Source of the DNA: Chloroflexota bacterium
GTDB lineage: Bacteria; Chloroflexota; Limnocylindria; P2-11E
Direction: 5' to 3'
NCBI GenBank assembly: GCA_027310565.1
Contig: DAIDAP010000026.1
Location: 26,361-90,360 of the forward strand
Length of the DNA stretch: 64,000 nucleotides
Below are positions 26,932 to 34,090 of the stretch, piece after piece. The position numbers were made by a program, and so were the translations under genes. The notes under the pieces are model-generated. The model did no database searches and had not been told where the DNA came from. It saw only the letters and a program-made list of their open reading frames with translations. How positions within the stretch are numbered: the first letter of the stretch is position 1; every line of letters starts with the position of its first letter.

Positions 26932-27476
26932 GCGGCGAGACCGCGCTGCTTCGCGGTCGCCTCGTCGATCGCCTCGACCTCGACCTCGATCTTCACCTGC
27001 TCGGAGACGAGCACCCCGCTCGGCACGGGCATGTTCCAGGTGAGACCGAAGGCCGTCCGGTCGATCGCCGCGGTCGCGGAGGCGCCGAGCGAGCGGCCAC
27101 CCTGCATGCCGTCGACGACGCCGAGGAGCTCGATGTCGAAGCTGGCCGGGAGCGTCATCCCGCGGATGGTGAGGTCGCCGCTGGCGACGTAGCGCCCATC
27201 GCTCTTCGGGAAGATCGCCGTGCTCGTGAACGTGATGGTCGGGTGGCGCTCCGTGTCGAAGAAGTCGGCCGAGCGCAGGTGCCCGTCACGCTTGGCGTCG
27301 CCCGTGTCGATGCCGGCGACGTCGACGGCGAGATCGAGCCGCGCCTTCTCCGGGCGCTCCGGGTCGAGCTCGATGCGGCCGGTCAGCTTGCCCAGCCGGC
27401 CCCTCACCGTGCTCACCATCATGTGCTTCACCTTGAAGCCCACCTGCGAGTGGCTCGGATCGATGTACCAGAACAT
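26928..27476 (-). CDS. YceI-family protein
   Basis: 182 residues from the ATG at 27476 (MFWYIDPSHSQVGFKVKHMM). The lipocalin-like YceI fold is clear: a hydrophobic beta barrel with VKHMMVSTVRGRLGKLTG, FTSTAIFPKSDGRYVASGDL and RTAFGLTWNMP. YceI proteins bind isoprenoid-type lipids, and some are periplasmic. This one has no signal peptide, as in many actinobacterial-type members. AAGGGAGAG is its RBS. It diverges from a MarR gene across a 52-bp region holding a candidate operator, so the MarR protein probably controls it. Confidence 0.88.
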   Translation of the reverse strand: MFWYIDPSHSQVGFKVKHMMVSTVRGRLGKLTGRIELDPERPEKARLDLAVDVAGIDTGDAKRDGHLRSADFFDTERHPTITFTSTAIFPKSDGRYVASGDLTIRGMTLPASFDIELLGVVDGMQGGRSLGASATAAIDRTAFGLTWNMPVPSGVLVSEQVKIEVEVEAIDEATAKQRGLAA

Positions 27477-27507
27477 GTGTGCTCTCCCTTGCCGCCTACC
27501 GCAGCTG

Positions 27508-27525
27508 GTTGCTGGTACAATCAAC
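27508..27525. promoter_or_regulatory. Candidate MarR operator between yceI and marR
   Basis: GTTGCTGGTACAATCAAC matches its reverse complement at 14 of 18 positions around the centre GTAC. It overlaps the marR -10 (TACAAT, 27516-27521). On the other strand GATTGT (27518-27523) can be the -10 for yceI, so one site could shut both divergent genes. Confidence 0.6.
27516..27521 (+). promoter_or_regulatory. -10 of the marR gene
   Basis: TACAAT ends seven bases before a TTG start codon at 27529. Confidence 0.55.
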
Positions 27526-27528
27526 TCG

Positions 27529-27996
27529 TTGCCGACGCAATCTATTCCGAAGAGCAGGCGCCGCCTGAGCGAGGCCGAGGTGACCGCGTGGGAAGCGTTC
27601 CTGCGCGCCTACGCCGTCGCGTCGCACGCCCTCGAGCGCGAGGCCGCCAGCCGCCAGGGCCTTCCCCTGGGCGAGCACTTCCTGCTGGTCCAGATCGCCC
27701 GCGGCCCCGAGCTCGGCACACGGCCAAGCGAGCTGGCGCTGCGCTCGCACCTCACCAGGAGCGGCGTGACGCGAGCGATCGACCGGCTGGTCGACGACGG
27801 CCTGGTCCAGCGGCGGATCTGCCCGAGCGACGGACGCGGCCAGCTCCTCGTCGTCACCGCGAAGGGGCGGCGGCTCCTGGGGCGCTCCGCCCCGAGCCAC
27901 ATGCGCGCCATCGCGACGCACTTCGCCGATCCCCTCTCGTCGGACGAGCTGGCGGCGCTGACGCGGGCGCTCGAGCGCATCGCCGCGACCGGATAG
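27529..27996 (+). CDS. MarR-family transcriptional regulator
   Basis: 155 residues from a TTG start (codes LPTQSIPKSRRRLSEAEVTA). The winged helix-turn-helix includes TRPSELALRSHLTRSGVTRA, then the wing with LVQRRICPSDGRGQLLVVTA, the usual D-x-R-G MarR motif. Dimerisation helices are at both ends. The TTG is chosen because TACAAT lies exactly seven bases upstream and protein similarity begins near LSEAEV. It likely represses itself and yceI. The small ASCH-like gene downstream may be in the same transcript. Confidence 0.88.
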   Translation: MPTQSIPKSRRRLSEAEVTAWEAFLRAYAVASHALEREAASRQGLPLGEHFLLVQIARGPELGTRPSELALRSHLTRSGVTRAIDRLVDDGLVQRRICPSDGRGQLLVVTAKGRRLLGRSAPSHMRAIATHFADPLSSDELAALTRALERIAATG

Positions 27997-28033
27997 CAAG
28001 CCGCGGCCGTTCATCCCCGCGAAGGAGGTGTGC

Positions 28034-28321
28034 ATGGAGAGGATCGTCCTCGCGATCCGCCGCGAGCACGCCGACGCGCTCCTCGACGGCACCGCGACGG
28101 TGGAGCGCCGCACGGTGCCGCCGAAGCGCCTGCCGGCCAGGGCGTACCTCGCGGTCGTCGGCACGCGCTCCGTCGCGGGAGAGTGCGTCCTCGGCCCGCC
28201 GACGGGCCGCTCCGGCGCGGGGTGGGCGTTGCCGGTGACGAGGGCACGCCGCTACCGCAGGCCGAGGCCGGTGGGCGACTACGGTCTCACGAAGGTGCCG
28301 CGCAGCTTCCGCTACGTGTAG
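28034..28321 (+). CDS. Small ASCH/PUA-like protein
   Basis: 95 residues from the ATG at 28034. A strong RBS, AAGGAGG (28022-28028), sits five bases upstream. MERIVLAIRREHADALLDGT then ATVERRTVPP resembles the ASCH-domain opening (a strand, then a helix with a Gly and Glu-Arg-Arg). YLAVVGTRSVAGECVLGPP and the ending TKVPRSFRYV also fit that fold. ASCH domains are thought to bind RNA or nucleotides. The family assignment is by pattern only. It lies 37 bp after marR and may be co-transcribed. Confidence 0.55.
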   Translation: MERIVLAIRREHADALLDGTATVERRTVPPKRLPARAYLAVVGTRSVAGECVLGPPTGRSGAGWALPVTRARRYRRPRPVGDYGLTKVPRSFRYV

Positions 28322-28346
28322 CGGAGCACGAGCGGCGGCGGTCCTG

Positions 28347-28679
28347 CTAGTTCGCGGGCCTCCAGGTGAACGTGACGTGCGTGATGAGGCCCTCGTCCGT
28401 CTCGAAGGTCCAGGTCGTGTAGTTCGCGAACGCCCCCGGCGCGCGGGTGAGGCCGCGCAGGATCACGGTGGTGCCGCGCGTCTCGTGCTCGCGCACGCGG
28501 CGCACGAACGGCGGCGCCATGCGCACCAGGCGCCGCGCGCCCTCCTTGCCCTCGAGCTGGCTGTCGCCGCCGGGAAGCTCGATCTGGACGTCCTCCGAGC
28601 AGACGCTCGCCGCGCGCTCCGCGTCGCGCGCCTCGAGGGCGTCCATGAATGTGCGGGCTGCTTCGAGCGGTTCGGGCAT
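28347..28679 (-). CDS. SnoaL-like (NTF2-fold) protein
   Basis: 110 residues: MPEPLEAARTFMDALEARDA, then AERAASVCSEDVQIELPGG, the helix-helix-strand opening of the NTF2/SnoaL fold, and a sheet ending THVTFTWRPAN. Members include polyketide cyclases, isomerases and many of unknown role. No catalytic set can be assigned here. The ATG at 28679 is 18 bp from the divergent GTG at 28697; CATAAT (28686-28691) lies six bases upstream on the minus strand. Confidence 0.75.
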   Translation of the reverse strand: MPEPLEAARTFMDALEARDAERAASVCSEDVQIELPGGDSQLEGKEGARRLVRMAPPFVRRVREHETRGTTVILRGLTRAPGAFANYTTWTFETDEGLITHVTFTWRPAN

Positions 28680-28684
28680 GGGGG

Positions 28685-28691
28685 GATTATG
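28685..28691. promoter_or_regulatory. Shared bidirectional -10 element
   Basis: GATTATG reads GATTAT (28685-28690) six bases before GTG 28697 on the plus strand and CATAAT (28686-28691) six bases before ATG 28679 on the minus strand. The same geometry recurs at 57699-57705. Confidence 0.5.
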
Positions 28692-28696
28692 TATGC

Positions 28697-30865
28697 GTGC
28701 GGCGGACGCGTGGGCTGCTACCCTACGCGGCGCTCGCGGTCCTCATCGTGGCCGCGACGGTCGTCACGCTCGTCCTGACCACCTTCGAGGCGGGACGCCG
28801 GTCCGCCGCCTCCGCCTCGCCCACGGCGACACCCGTTCCGACGGCGCCGCCCCGAGCGCTCACCGACCTCTCGCCGAGCGGCCGCCTGGCGTACTGGCGT
28901 GAGGAGGGCGGGTACCAGCTGTGGGTGGCCAACGCGGACAACACGCGGCGGCGCGCGATCGCGCGCGCCCCCAGCGGCACCGTGTCGCAGACGCGCTGGT
29001 CGGCACGCGGCGAGGAGGTCGGCTACGTCGAGGACGGGCAGCGCCTGGTGATCGCGCGCGTCGACGGCGTCACGAGCACGTACACGCTCGCGCCCGAGCT
29101 CCGCGCCGAGGGCTGGCGCATCACCGCCCACGCCGTCTCGCCGAGCGGCGCCCGCGTGGTCGCGACGGTGCAGCGCGTCGCCGGATCGCAGACCGACGTG
29201 TTCATCGGCGCGGCCGGGGGGACCTTCACGCGTCTCACGACGACCGAGGACGTGGTCGCGGCCGAGTGGATCTCCGAGGACGAGCTGCTCGTGAACACGA
29301 CCGGCGGGGTCATCGCGCGGCTCGGCATGAACGGCACCGACCGGCTCCGGCCGCTCACGTCGCTCCCCGGCGCGTCACCGCTCGTCGGCGACGACGGCCG
29401 GGTGTACTTCCTGAGCGGCCGCGTCACGAGCTTCGCGGCGGCCGGCGCGATGCTCATCTACGCCTCGAGCGCGGCGGTCTGGAGCATGACCGTGGACGGG
29501 GAGGACCTGCGCCGGGAGCGGTCGCTCGCCGACGCGGAAAGCCTCCGGCTCGACGGGTTCTGGCCCGGCGGCGCCTACCTCGTCCATCGCGGCACGAACC
29601 CCGCGCAGTACGTCGTCGGCCCGGTGCCGGTCGCGCTCGCGTCGACCGGCCGCGTCGTCGAGCGCGCGCGCGTGTCGTCCGACGGCTACTACGCGATCGG
29701 CCTCGCGGGTACGAACCTCCTGCGCTTCGACCTCTCGCCGGCGGGCGCGGTCGGCAACGCGGTCGTGCTCCTCGGCGACGTCGCGCAGGCCGACGCGTGG
29801 TTCCCGCGCACGGTCACGCTCGCGCGCGCGACCGGAGCGCGCGCGATGCTCCCCGCCGGGACCTACGTCTTCTCGCTCGGCGGATCGCTGTGGCTGATGC
29901 GCGGCGACGGGGAGCCGTCGCTGCTGCGCTCGGCGACGCAGAACGCCCAGACGCTGCGCCGCTTCCCGCTCCCGCCGCCGGTGTGGTCGCCGCGGGGCGA
30001 TCGGCTGCTGACGGTCGAGAGCCTCGGCACCGGCTCCTCCGCGTCCCAGCTCGTGCCGGTCGTGATCTCGCCCGACGGCGCCGCGCGCCGGTTCACGACG
30101 ACACCGTCGGTCGGGCAGACCGCCTCGTGGTCCCCGGACGGGACGCAGTTCGCGGTCGTGGCGCTGCCCGCCGCGGCACAGGATCCGGTCGTGCTCCGGT
30201 CGGAGCTGGAGGTCCAGCTCATCGACGCGACGCTCGGGACCGCGGTCCGGTCGTTCGGGGGCCGCGAGGCCTTCTGGACGAAAGCGGGCGTCGTCGTCCT
30301 GACGAACGGAACGCTCGCGATGGGCGCGAGCGCGCGCGAGGAGCAGTCCATCGAGGTCTGGAAGGAGGGCGAGACCCGCACCATCACCACCATCGCGCGG
30401 CTGCGCGCCGACGCGCGCGCCGGGATCCCGGCGACGGCCGTGGGGGCGACGCAGGCGGACGGGCTGAGCGCGTCGGCCGACGGCGCGTTCGTCGGAGTTC
30501 GCCTCTCCTACGCGGGCGTCTCGCGCAATCCTGTGCTCGCCGTCGTGCGCGCGAGCGACGGTGTCGCGACGGTCGTGGTCGGGAGCGGCGAGGACGACGT
30601 CCACGACGAGGCGTGGGGACCCGCCGCGACCGCCCTCGGCTACACGCTCATCACGGTGTCCGGCGGCGACCGCGCGATCGTGCGCGACGCCGCGACCGGC
30701 GACGTGCTGCTCGACGAATCCGGCCGCTTCGCCGGATGGTCGGCGGACGGCGCGTGGGCATTCGTCGGGCGCAGCGACGGGCTCTACGCGCGGCGGATCG
30801 CCGAGAGCGGCGGACTCGTGCGCGTGTCGCCGTTCGGCGTGCCGATGTCCGTCGCGCGGTCCTAG
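28697..30865 (+). CDS. Membrane-anchored beta-propeller (PD40/WD40-like) protein
   Basis: 722 residues from GTG 28697. A short basic N-terminus and one membrane helix (about residues 7-28, PYAALAVLIVAATVVTLVLT) are followed by a Pro/Thr/Ser linker. The rest is a chain of about 10 to 12 four-stranded blades with PD40-like signatures such as LSPSGRLAYW, AVSPSGARVVATV, ASWSPDGTQFAVVA and RFAGWSADGAWAFVG. This is a TolB-like propeller outside the membrane, probably a binding or sensing scaffold; no catalytic motif seen. It is convergent with the LLM gene (30862), overlapping four bases. Confidence 0.75.
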   Translation: MRRTRGLLPYAALAVLIVAATVVTLVLTTFEAGRRSAASASPTATPVPTAPPRALTDLSPSGRLAYWREEGGYQLWVANADNTRRRAIARAPSGTVSQTRWSARGEEVGYVEDGQRLVIARVDGVTSTYTLAPELRAEGWRITAHAVSPSGARVVATVQRVAGSQTDVFIGAAGGTFTRLTTTEDVVAAEWISEDELLVNTTGGVIARLGMNGTDRLRPLTSLPGASPLVGDDGRVYFLSGRVTSFAAAGAMLIYASSAAVWSMTVDGEDLRRERSLADAESLRLDGFWPGGAYLVHRGTNPAQYVVGPVPVALASTGRVVERARVSSDGYYAIGLAGTNLLRFDLSPAGAVGNAVVLLGDVAQADAWFPRTVTLARATGARAMLPAGTYVFSLGGSLWLMRGDGEPSLLRSATQNAQTLRRFPLPPPVWSPRGDRLLTVESLGTGSSASQLVPVVISPDGAARRFTTTPSVGQTASWSPDGTQFAVVALPAAAQDPVVLRSELEVQLIDATLGTAVRSFGGREAFWTKAGVVVLTNGTLAMGASAREEQSIEVWKEGETRTITTIARLRADARAGIPATAVGATQADGLSASADGAFVGVRLSYAGVSRNPVLAVVRASDGVATVVVGSGEDDVHDEAWGPAATALGYTLITVSGGDRAIVRDAATGDVLLDESGRFAGWSADGAWAFVGRSDGLYARRIAESGGLVRVSPFGVPMSVARS

Positions 30866-31737
30866 GCGAAGAGCTCCCGGCCCTCCTCGCGGAACCGCCG
30901 CAGGGCCGCCACGTGATCGGCGAGCGTCGCGTACCCCGCGCCCATCGTGCTCACCTCGAGGTGCGTCATGCCGAGGTCGCGCATGCCGAGCGCGCGCCGC
31001 ACCCACTCGTCCGGCGTGCGCTTGGCGAAGACGACGCGGCCCTCGATCGGGAACGTCGCCGGATCGCGTCCCGCCTCGCGCACGTGGTCGCGGAAGCGCG
31101 CGAGGCGCTCGGGTCCGTCGCCGTCCGGCTGCGCGAAGGTGAACCAGCCGTCGCCGATGCGCGCGATGCGCTTCACCGCGTCGTCCGCGCTCCCGCCCAT
31201 CCAGATCGGGATCGGGCGCTGCACCGGCAGCGGCCGGATGCCGGCGCGGTCGATGCGGTGATGCCGGCCGGTGTAGTCGACCACCTCGTTCGTGAACAGC
31301 ATCCGCAGGACCCTGATCTGCTCGCCGTAGCGCTTCGCCCGGTCCGCGAAGGACTGGCCGAGGCCGACGTACTCGACCTCGTTCCAGCCCAGGCCCACAC
31401 CGAGACGCGTCCGGCCGTTCGCGAGCACGTCGAGCGAGGCGGCCTGCTTCGCCACGAGGACGGTCTGGCGCTGCGGCAGGATGACGACCGACGGCGCCAC
31501 CTCGAGCCTCGTCGTCCACGCGGCGACGAAGGCGAGCAGCACGAAGACCTCGTGGAACAGCGACGACGCGTCGTACGGGCCCTTCCAGTCGGGGCGCGTG
31601 GAGCGGTCGGCGCCGAGCACGTGGTCGAACGCGACGAGGTGCGCGTACCCGAGCTGCTCCACGGCCTGGGCGTACTCGCGGATCGCACCCGGGTCGGTCC
31701 CGCTCTCGAGCTGAGGGAAGACCACGCCCACGCGCAC
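30862..31737 (-). CDS. LLM-class F420-dependent oxidoreductase
   Basis: 291 residues from a GTG (VRVGVVFPQLESGTDPGA). LLM barrel hallmarks: HLVAFDHVLGADRS near residue 33, LANGRTRLGVGLGWNEVEY near 105-123, and PIPIWMGGSADDAVKRIARI near 173-192. The pattern FPQLE plus GLGWNEVE is like the TIGR03619-type F420 group. Substrate unknown. GATACT at 31745-31750 sits seven bases upstream, so leaderless. It diverges from a small cupin with 37 bp between starts. Confidence 0.85.
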   Translation of the reverse strand: MRVGVVFPQLESGTDPGAIREYAQAVEQLGYAHLVAFDHVLGADRSTRPDWKGPYDASSLFHEVFVLLAFVAAWTTRLEVAPSVVILPQRQTVLVAKQAASLDVLANGRTRLGVGLGWNEVEYVGLGQSFADRAKRYGEQIRVLRMLFTNEVVDYTGRHHRIDRAGIRPLPVQRPIPIWMGGSADDAVKRIARIGDGWFTFAQPDGDGPERLARFRDHVREAGRDPATFPIEGRVVFAKRTPDEWVRRALGMRDLGMTHLEVSTMGAGYATLADHVAALRRFREEGRELFA

Positions 31738-31744
31738 CAGAGCG

Positions 31745-31750
31745 AGTATC
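31745..31750 (-). promoter_or_regulatory. -10 of the third LLM gene
   Basis: GATACT, seven bases before GTG 31737 on the minus strand. Confidence 0.45.
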
Positions 31751-31760
31751 GCGCGCCGCG

Positions 31761-31766
31761 TATCGT
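31761..31766 (+). promoter_or_regulatory. -10 of the cupin gene
   Basis: TATCGT, eight bases before ATG 31775. Confidence 0.45.
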
Positions 31767-31774
31767 CCCGTTCG

Positions 31775-32044
31775 ATGGACCTCGAGGCGCGCCTGCGCGC
31801 CGAGGCGCGGGACGTCTACGGCTGGTCGAACGGGCCGGGCGAGCGGTACGGCGTGCACAGCCACGGCTACACGAAGCTGCTCTACTGCACGCGCGGCTCG
31901 ATCGATTTCCTGCTCGCCGACGGGCGCACCGTCTCGCTGCGCGCGGGCGACCGGATGGTGCTCCCGGCAGGCACGCCGCACTCGGCGGTCGTGGGGCCCG
32001 AGGGCTGCGCGTGCGTCGAGGGCAAGCTCGCACGGCCGGACTAG
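31775..32044 (+). CDS. Small cupin-domain protein
   Basis: 89 residues, one cupin barrel. Motif 1 is HSHGYTKLLYCTRGSIDFLL, with GERYGVHSHGY supplying two His ligands and no clear Glu; motif 2 is LPAGTPHSAVVG, with the third His. A metal-binding sugar- or small-molecule-binding role is typical, but no enzyme can be named. Its stop codon TAG (32042-32044) forms the first half of the -10 of the next gene. It is divergent from the LLM enzyme. Confidence 0.8.
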   Translation: MDLEARLRAEARDVYGWSNGPGERYGVHSHGYTKLLYCTRGSIDFLLADGRTVSLRAGDRMVLPAGTPHSAVVGPEGCACVEGKLARPD

Positions 32045-32047
32045 ACT
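32042..32047 (+). promoter_or_regulatory. -10 of the aminotransferase, overlapping the cupin stop
   Basis: TAGACT begins with the cupin stop codon and ends seven bases before GTG 32055. Confidence 0.5.
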
Positions 32048-32054
32048 CGGGACC

Positions 32055-33248
32055 GTGCGTCCGCTCGCCAAGCGCATCGGGCGGCTCGGCACCGAGACGG
32101 CGTTCGAGGTGCTCGCGCGCGCACGCGCGCTCGAGGCGAAGGGCCGCCACATCGTCCACCTCGAGATCGGCGAGCCGGACTTCGACACGCCGCGGGCGGT
32201 GAGCGCCGCGGGGATCGCGGCGATCGAGCGCGGCGAGACGCACTACACGCCGTCGGCGGGCATCCCGGAGCTGCGCGAGGCGATCTCGGCATACCTCGAG
32301 CGCGCGCGCGGCGTCCGCTACGAGCCGGGCCAGGTGGTCGTCACGCCCGGCGCCAAGCCGATCATGTTCTACGCGATCCTCGCGCTGCTCGAGAGCGGCG
32401 ACGAGGCGATCTACCCCGACCCGGGCTTCCCGATCTACGCGTCGATGATCTCCTTCGCCGGCGCGAGGGGCGTGCCGCTCGCGCTGCGCGAGGAGCGCGA
32501 TTTCGTCCCCGACCTCGACGAGCTGCGCCGGCTGGTGACGCCCCGGACGAAGCTCATCATCCTGAACAGCCCGCACAACCCGACCGGCGGCATCCTCTCC
32601 GCCGAGGCCGTGCGGGAGATCGCGCGCATCGCCCGCGAGCACGACCTCTGGGTGCTGTCCGACGAGATCTACGCGGAGCTCATCTACGAGGGCGAGCACC
32701 GGTCGATCGCGCTCGAGGAGGGGCTCCTCGAGCGCACGATCATCCTCGACGGCTTCAGCAAGACGTTCGCGATGACGGGCTGGCGTCTCGGGTACGGCGC
32801 GTTCCCCAAGCCGCTCGTCGAGGCGGTGACGAAGCTCGCGACGAACTCCGTCTCGTGCACCGCGACGTTCACGCAGCGGGCGGGCGTCGTCGCGATCTCA
32901 CAGCGGCCGCCCGAGGTCGACCGCATGCTCGCGGCCTTCCGCGAGCGCCGCGACGCCCTGGTGAGGGGTCTGAACGCGATCGAGGGCATCACCTGCCGGA
33001 CGCCGCACGGCGCCTTCTACGTCTTCCCGAACGTCGCCGGCCTGCGGGCCGGTGACGCGGCCCAGGTCGCGAGCCGGATCCTGACCGAGGCGGGCGTCGC
33101 GGTGCTCGCGGGCACCGCCTTCGGCGCCGCCGGCGAGGGGCACCTGCGCCTCTCCTACGCGAACTCGCTCGAGAACCTGAGCCTCGCCGTCGAGCGCATC
33201 GGCGACTGGGCGCGCAGCGCGCGCTCCACTCCGGCCGCCGCCCGCTGA
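32055..33248 (+). CDS. Class I/II aminotransferase (aspartate/aromatic type)
   Basis: 397 residues from a GTG. PLP fold type I: the Schiff-base Lys236 is in DGFSKTFAMTGWRLGYG, PNPTG-type ILNSPHNPTGGILS carries the ring-stacking Asn, VLSDEIYAEL the pyridine-binding Asp, and the carboxylate-binding Arg is in EGHLRLSYANS. The family (AspB/ArAT-like) usually handles aspartate, aromatic amino acids or alanine; the exact substrate cannot be fixed. GTG start with the TAGACT -10 overlapping the cupin stop. A TetR-type operator lies just after its stop. Confidence 0.88.
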   Translation: MRPLAKRIGRLGTETAFEVLARARALEAKGRHIVHLEIGEPDFDTPRAVSAAGIAAIERGETHYTPSAGIPELREAISAYLERARGVRYEPGQVVVTPGAKPIMFYAILALLESGDEAIYPDPGFPIYASMISFAGARGVPLALREERDFVPDLDELRRLVTPRTKLIILNSPHNPTGGILSAEAVREIARIAREHDLWVLSDEIYAELIYEGEHRSIALEEGLLERTIILDGFSKTFAMTGWRLGYGAFPKPLVEAVTKLATNSVSCTATFTQRAGVVAISQRPPEVDRMLAAFRERRDALVRGLNAIEGITCRTPHGAFYVFPNVAGLRAGDAAQVASRILTEAGVAVLAGTAFGAAGEGHLRLSYANSLENLSLAVERIGDWARSARSTPAAAR

Positions 33249-33255
33249 CCTTTCT

Positions 33256-33269
33256 TTACCGGTCGGTAT
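33256..33269. promoter_or_regulatory. TetR-type operator, copy 1 (downstream of tetR)
   Basis: TTACCGGTCGGTAT has the half-sites TACC and GGTA four bases apart. It differs at one base from the copy at 33914-33927. It lies between the aminotransferase stop and the tetR terminator. Confidence 0.6.
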
Positions 33270-33279
33270 AGAGCCTGCG

Positions 33280-33311
33280 TCGCGACCCCGCGCCTGAATG
33301 CCGGGTCGCGA
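33280..33311. terminator. Stem-loop after tetR
   Basis: TCGCGACCC (33280-33288) and GGGTCGCGA (33303-33311) pair perfectly over 9 bp with a 14-base loop, two bases beyond the tetR stop. It has no U-tract; it may serve both tetR and the facing aminotransferase. Confidence 0.45.
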
Positions 33312-33313
33312 AA

Positions 33314-33898
33314 CTAGACGCCGATCCCGTCGACGACGAGGCCGACGATGTCGGCCGCGAGCTGCTGCGCGGACCGTCCGCCCGGCAGCGGATCGCGGCC
33401 GGTCCACGGGTCGAGCAGGTTGAGCAGCGACTGCGTCGCGAAGGCGCTGTCGATCTGCCGCAGCTCGCCGGAGCGGATCCCCTCGTCGAAGATCTGCTGG
33501 AGCGGGGCGAAGAAGTGACGGAAGAACGCGCTGCGGGCCTGGCTCGTCTGGTCCACGGTCAGCGTCACGCCGCCGTCGCGCAGCAGCCGCGGCCCGCTGC
33601 AGCGGGCGCTGACGAGGTAGGCGAGCGCCGAGACGAGCCGATCGCGCGAGCGGCTGCCGCTGCGTGAGGCGGCCCGCAGGCCCGCGCCGTGCTCCTCCAG
33701 GACGCTGCACACCACGGCGGTGAACAGCGAGCTCTTGTCCGGGAAGTAGTAGTAGACCGTCGGCTTGGTGACCGCTGCCTCGCGCGCGATGTCCTCGAGC
33801 GACGCGCCGCGCACGCCGCGGTCGCCCCACAGCCGGTCGGCGGCCTGGAGCACCCGCTCGCGCGTCGAGCCGTCGCGGCGGCGCTTGGCTGCGGGCAT
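33314..33898 (-). CDS. TetR-family transcriptional regulator
   Basis: 194 residues. The N-terminal helix-turn-helix is TRERVLQAADRLWGDRGVRG then EDIAREAAVTKPTVYYYFPD, classic TetR. The C-terminal domain (about 60-194) is a helical ligand pocket with no recognisable ligand signature. The -10 TAGAAT (33907-33912) lies eight bases upstream of the ATG, and an operator sits right next to it, so autorepression is likely. A near-identical operator follows the gene. Possible targets include itself, the aminotransferase 3' region and the cyclase-ATPase gene on the other side. Confidence 0.9.
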   Translation of the reverse strand: MPAAKRRRDGSTRERVLQAADRLWGDRGVRGASLEDIAREAAVTKPTVYYYFPDKSSLFTAVVCSVLEEHGAGLRAASRSGSRSRDRLVSALAYLVSARCSGPRLLRDGGVTLTVDQTSQARSAFFRHFFAPLQQIFDEGIRSGELRQIDSAFATQSLLNLLDPWTGRDPLPGGRSAQQLAADIVGLVVDGIGV

Positions 33899-33906
33899 CC
33901 TCCACG

Positions 33907-33912
33907 ATTCTA
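33907..33912 (-). promoter_or_regulatory. -10 of tetR
   Basis: TAGAAT on the minus strand, eight bases before ATG 33898; the operator begins one base upstream of it. Confidence 0.5.
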
Positions 33913-33913
33913 C

Positions 33914-33927
33914 TTACCGGTAGGTAT
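33914..33927. promoter_or_regulatory. TetR-type operator, copy 2 (upstream of tetR)
   Basis: TTACCGGTAGGTAT, half-sites TACC and GGTA. It abuts the tetR -10, so a bound repressor would block the promoter. Confidence 0.65.
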
Positions 33928-33994
33928 ACGCGCGGGCGGCGGATGACCGACCCCGCGCACCGCTCCGAATGCGACTATTCGAGAGCCGCCACGT

Positions 33995-34017
33995 CCGGCG
34001 CCCGGTCCAGGCGCCGG
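33995..34017. promoter_or_regulatory. Stem-loop in the cyclase-ATPase leader
   Basis: CCGGCGCC (33995-34002) and GGCGCCGG (34010-34017) form a perfect 8-bp stem with a 7-base loop, in the 192-bp region between tetR and the gene at 34091. It could be a leader-RNA hairpin or simple GC-rich symmetry. I see no convincing -10 for the downstream gene. Confidence 0.3.
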
Positions 34018-34090
34018 GGGAAGGACCGACCGACATCCCACGACACCGTGATCTCGTCCCGCCGCTGCCGGGCGCGCCCGGAGCCTGACC

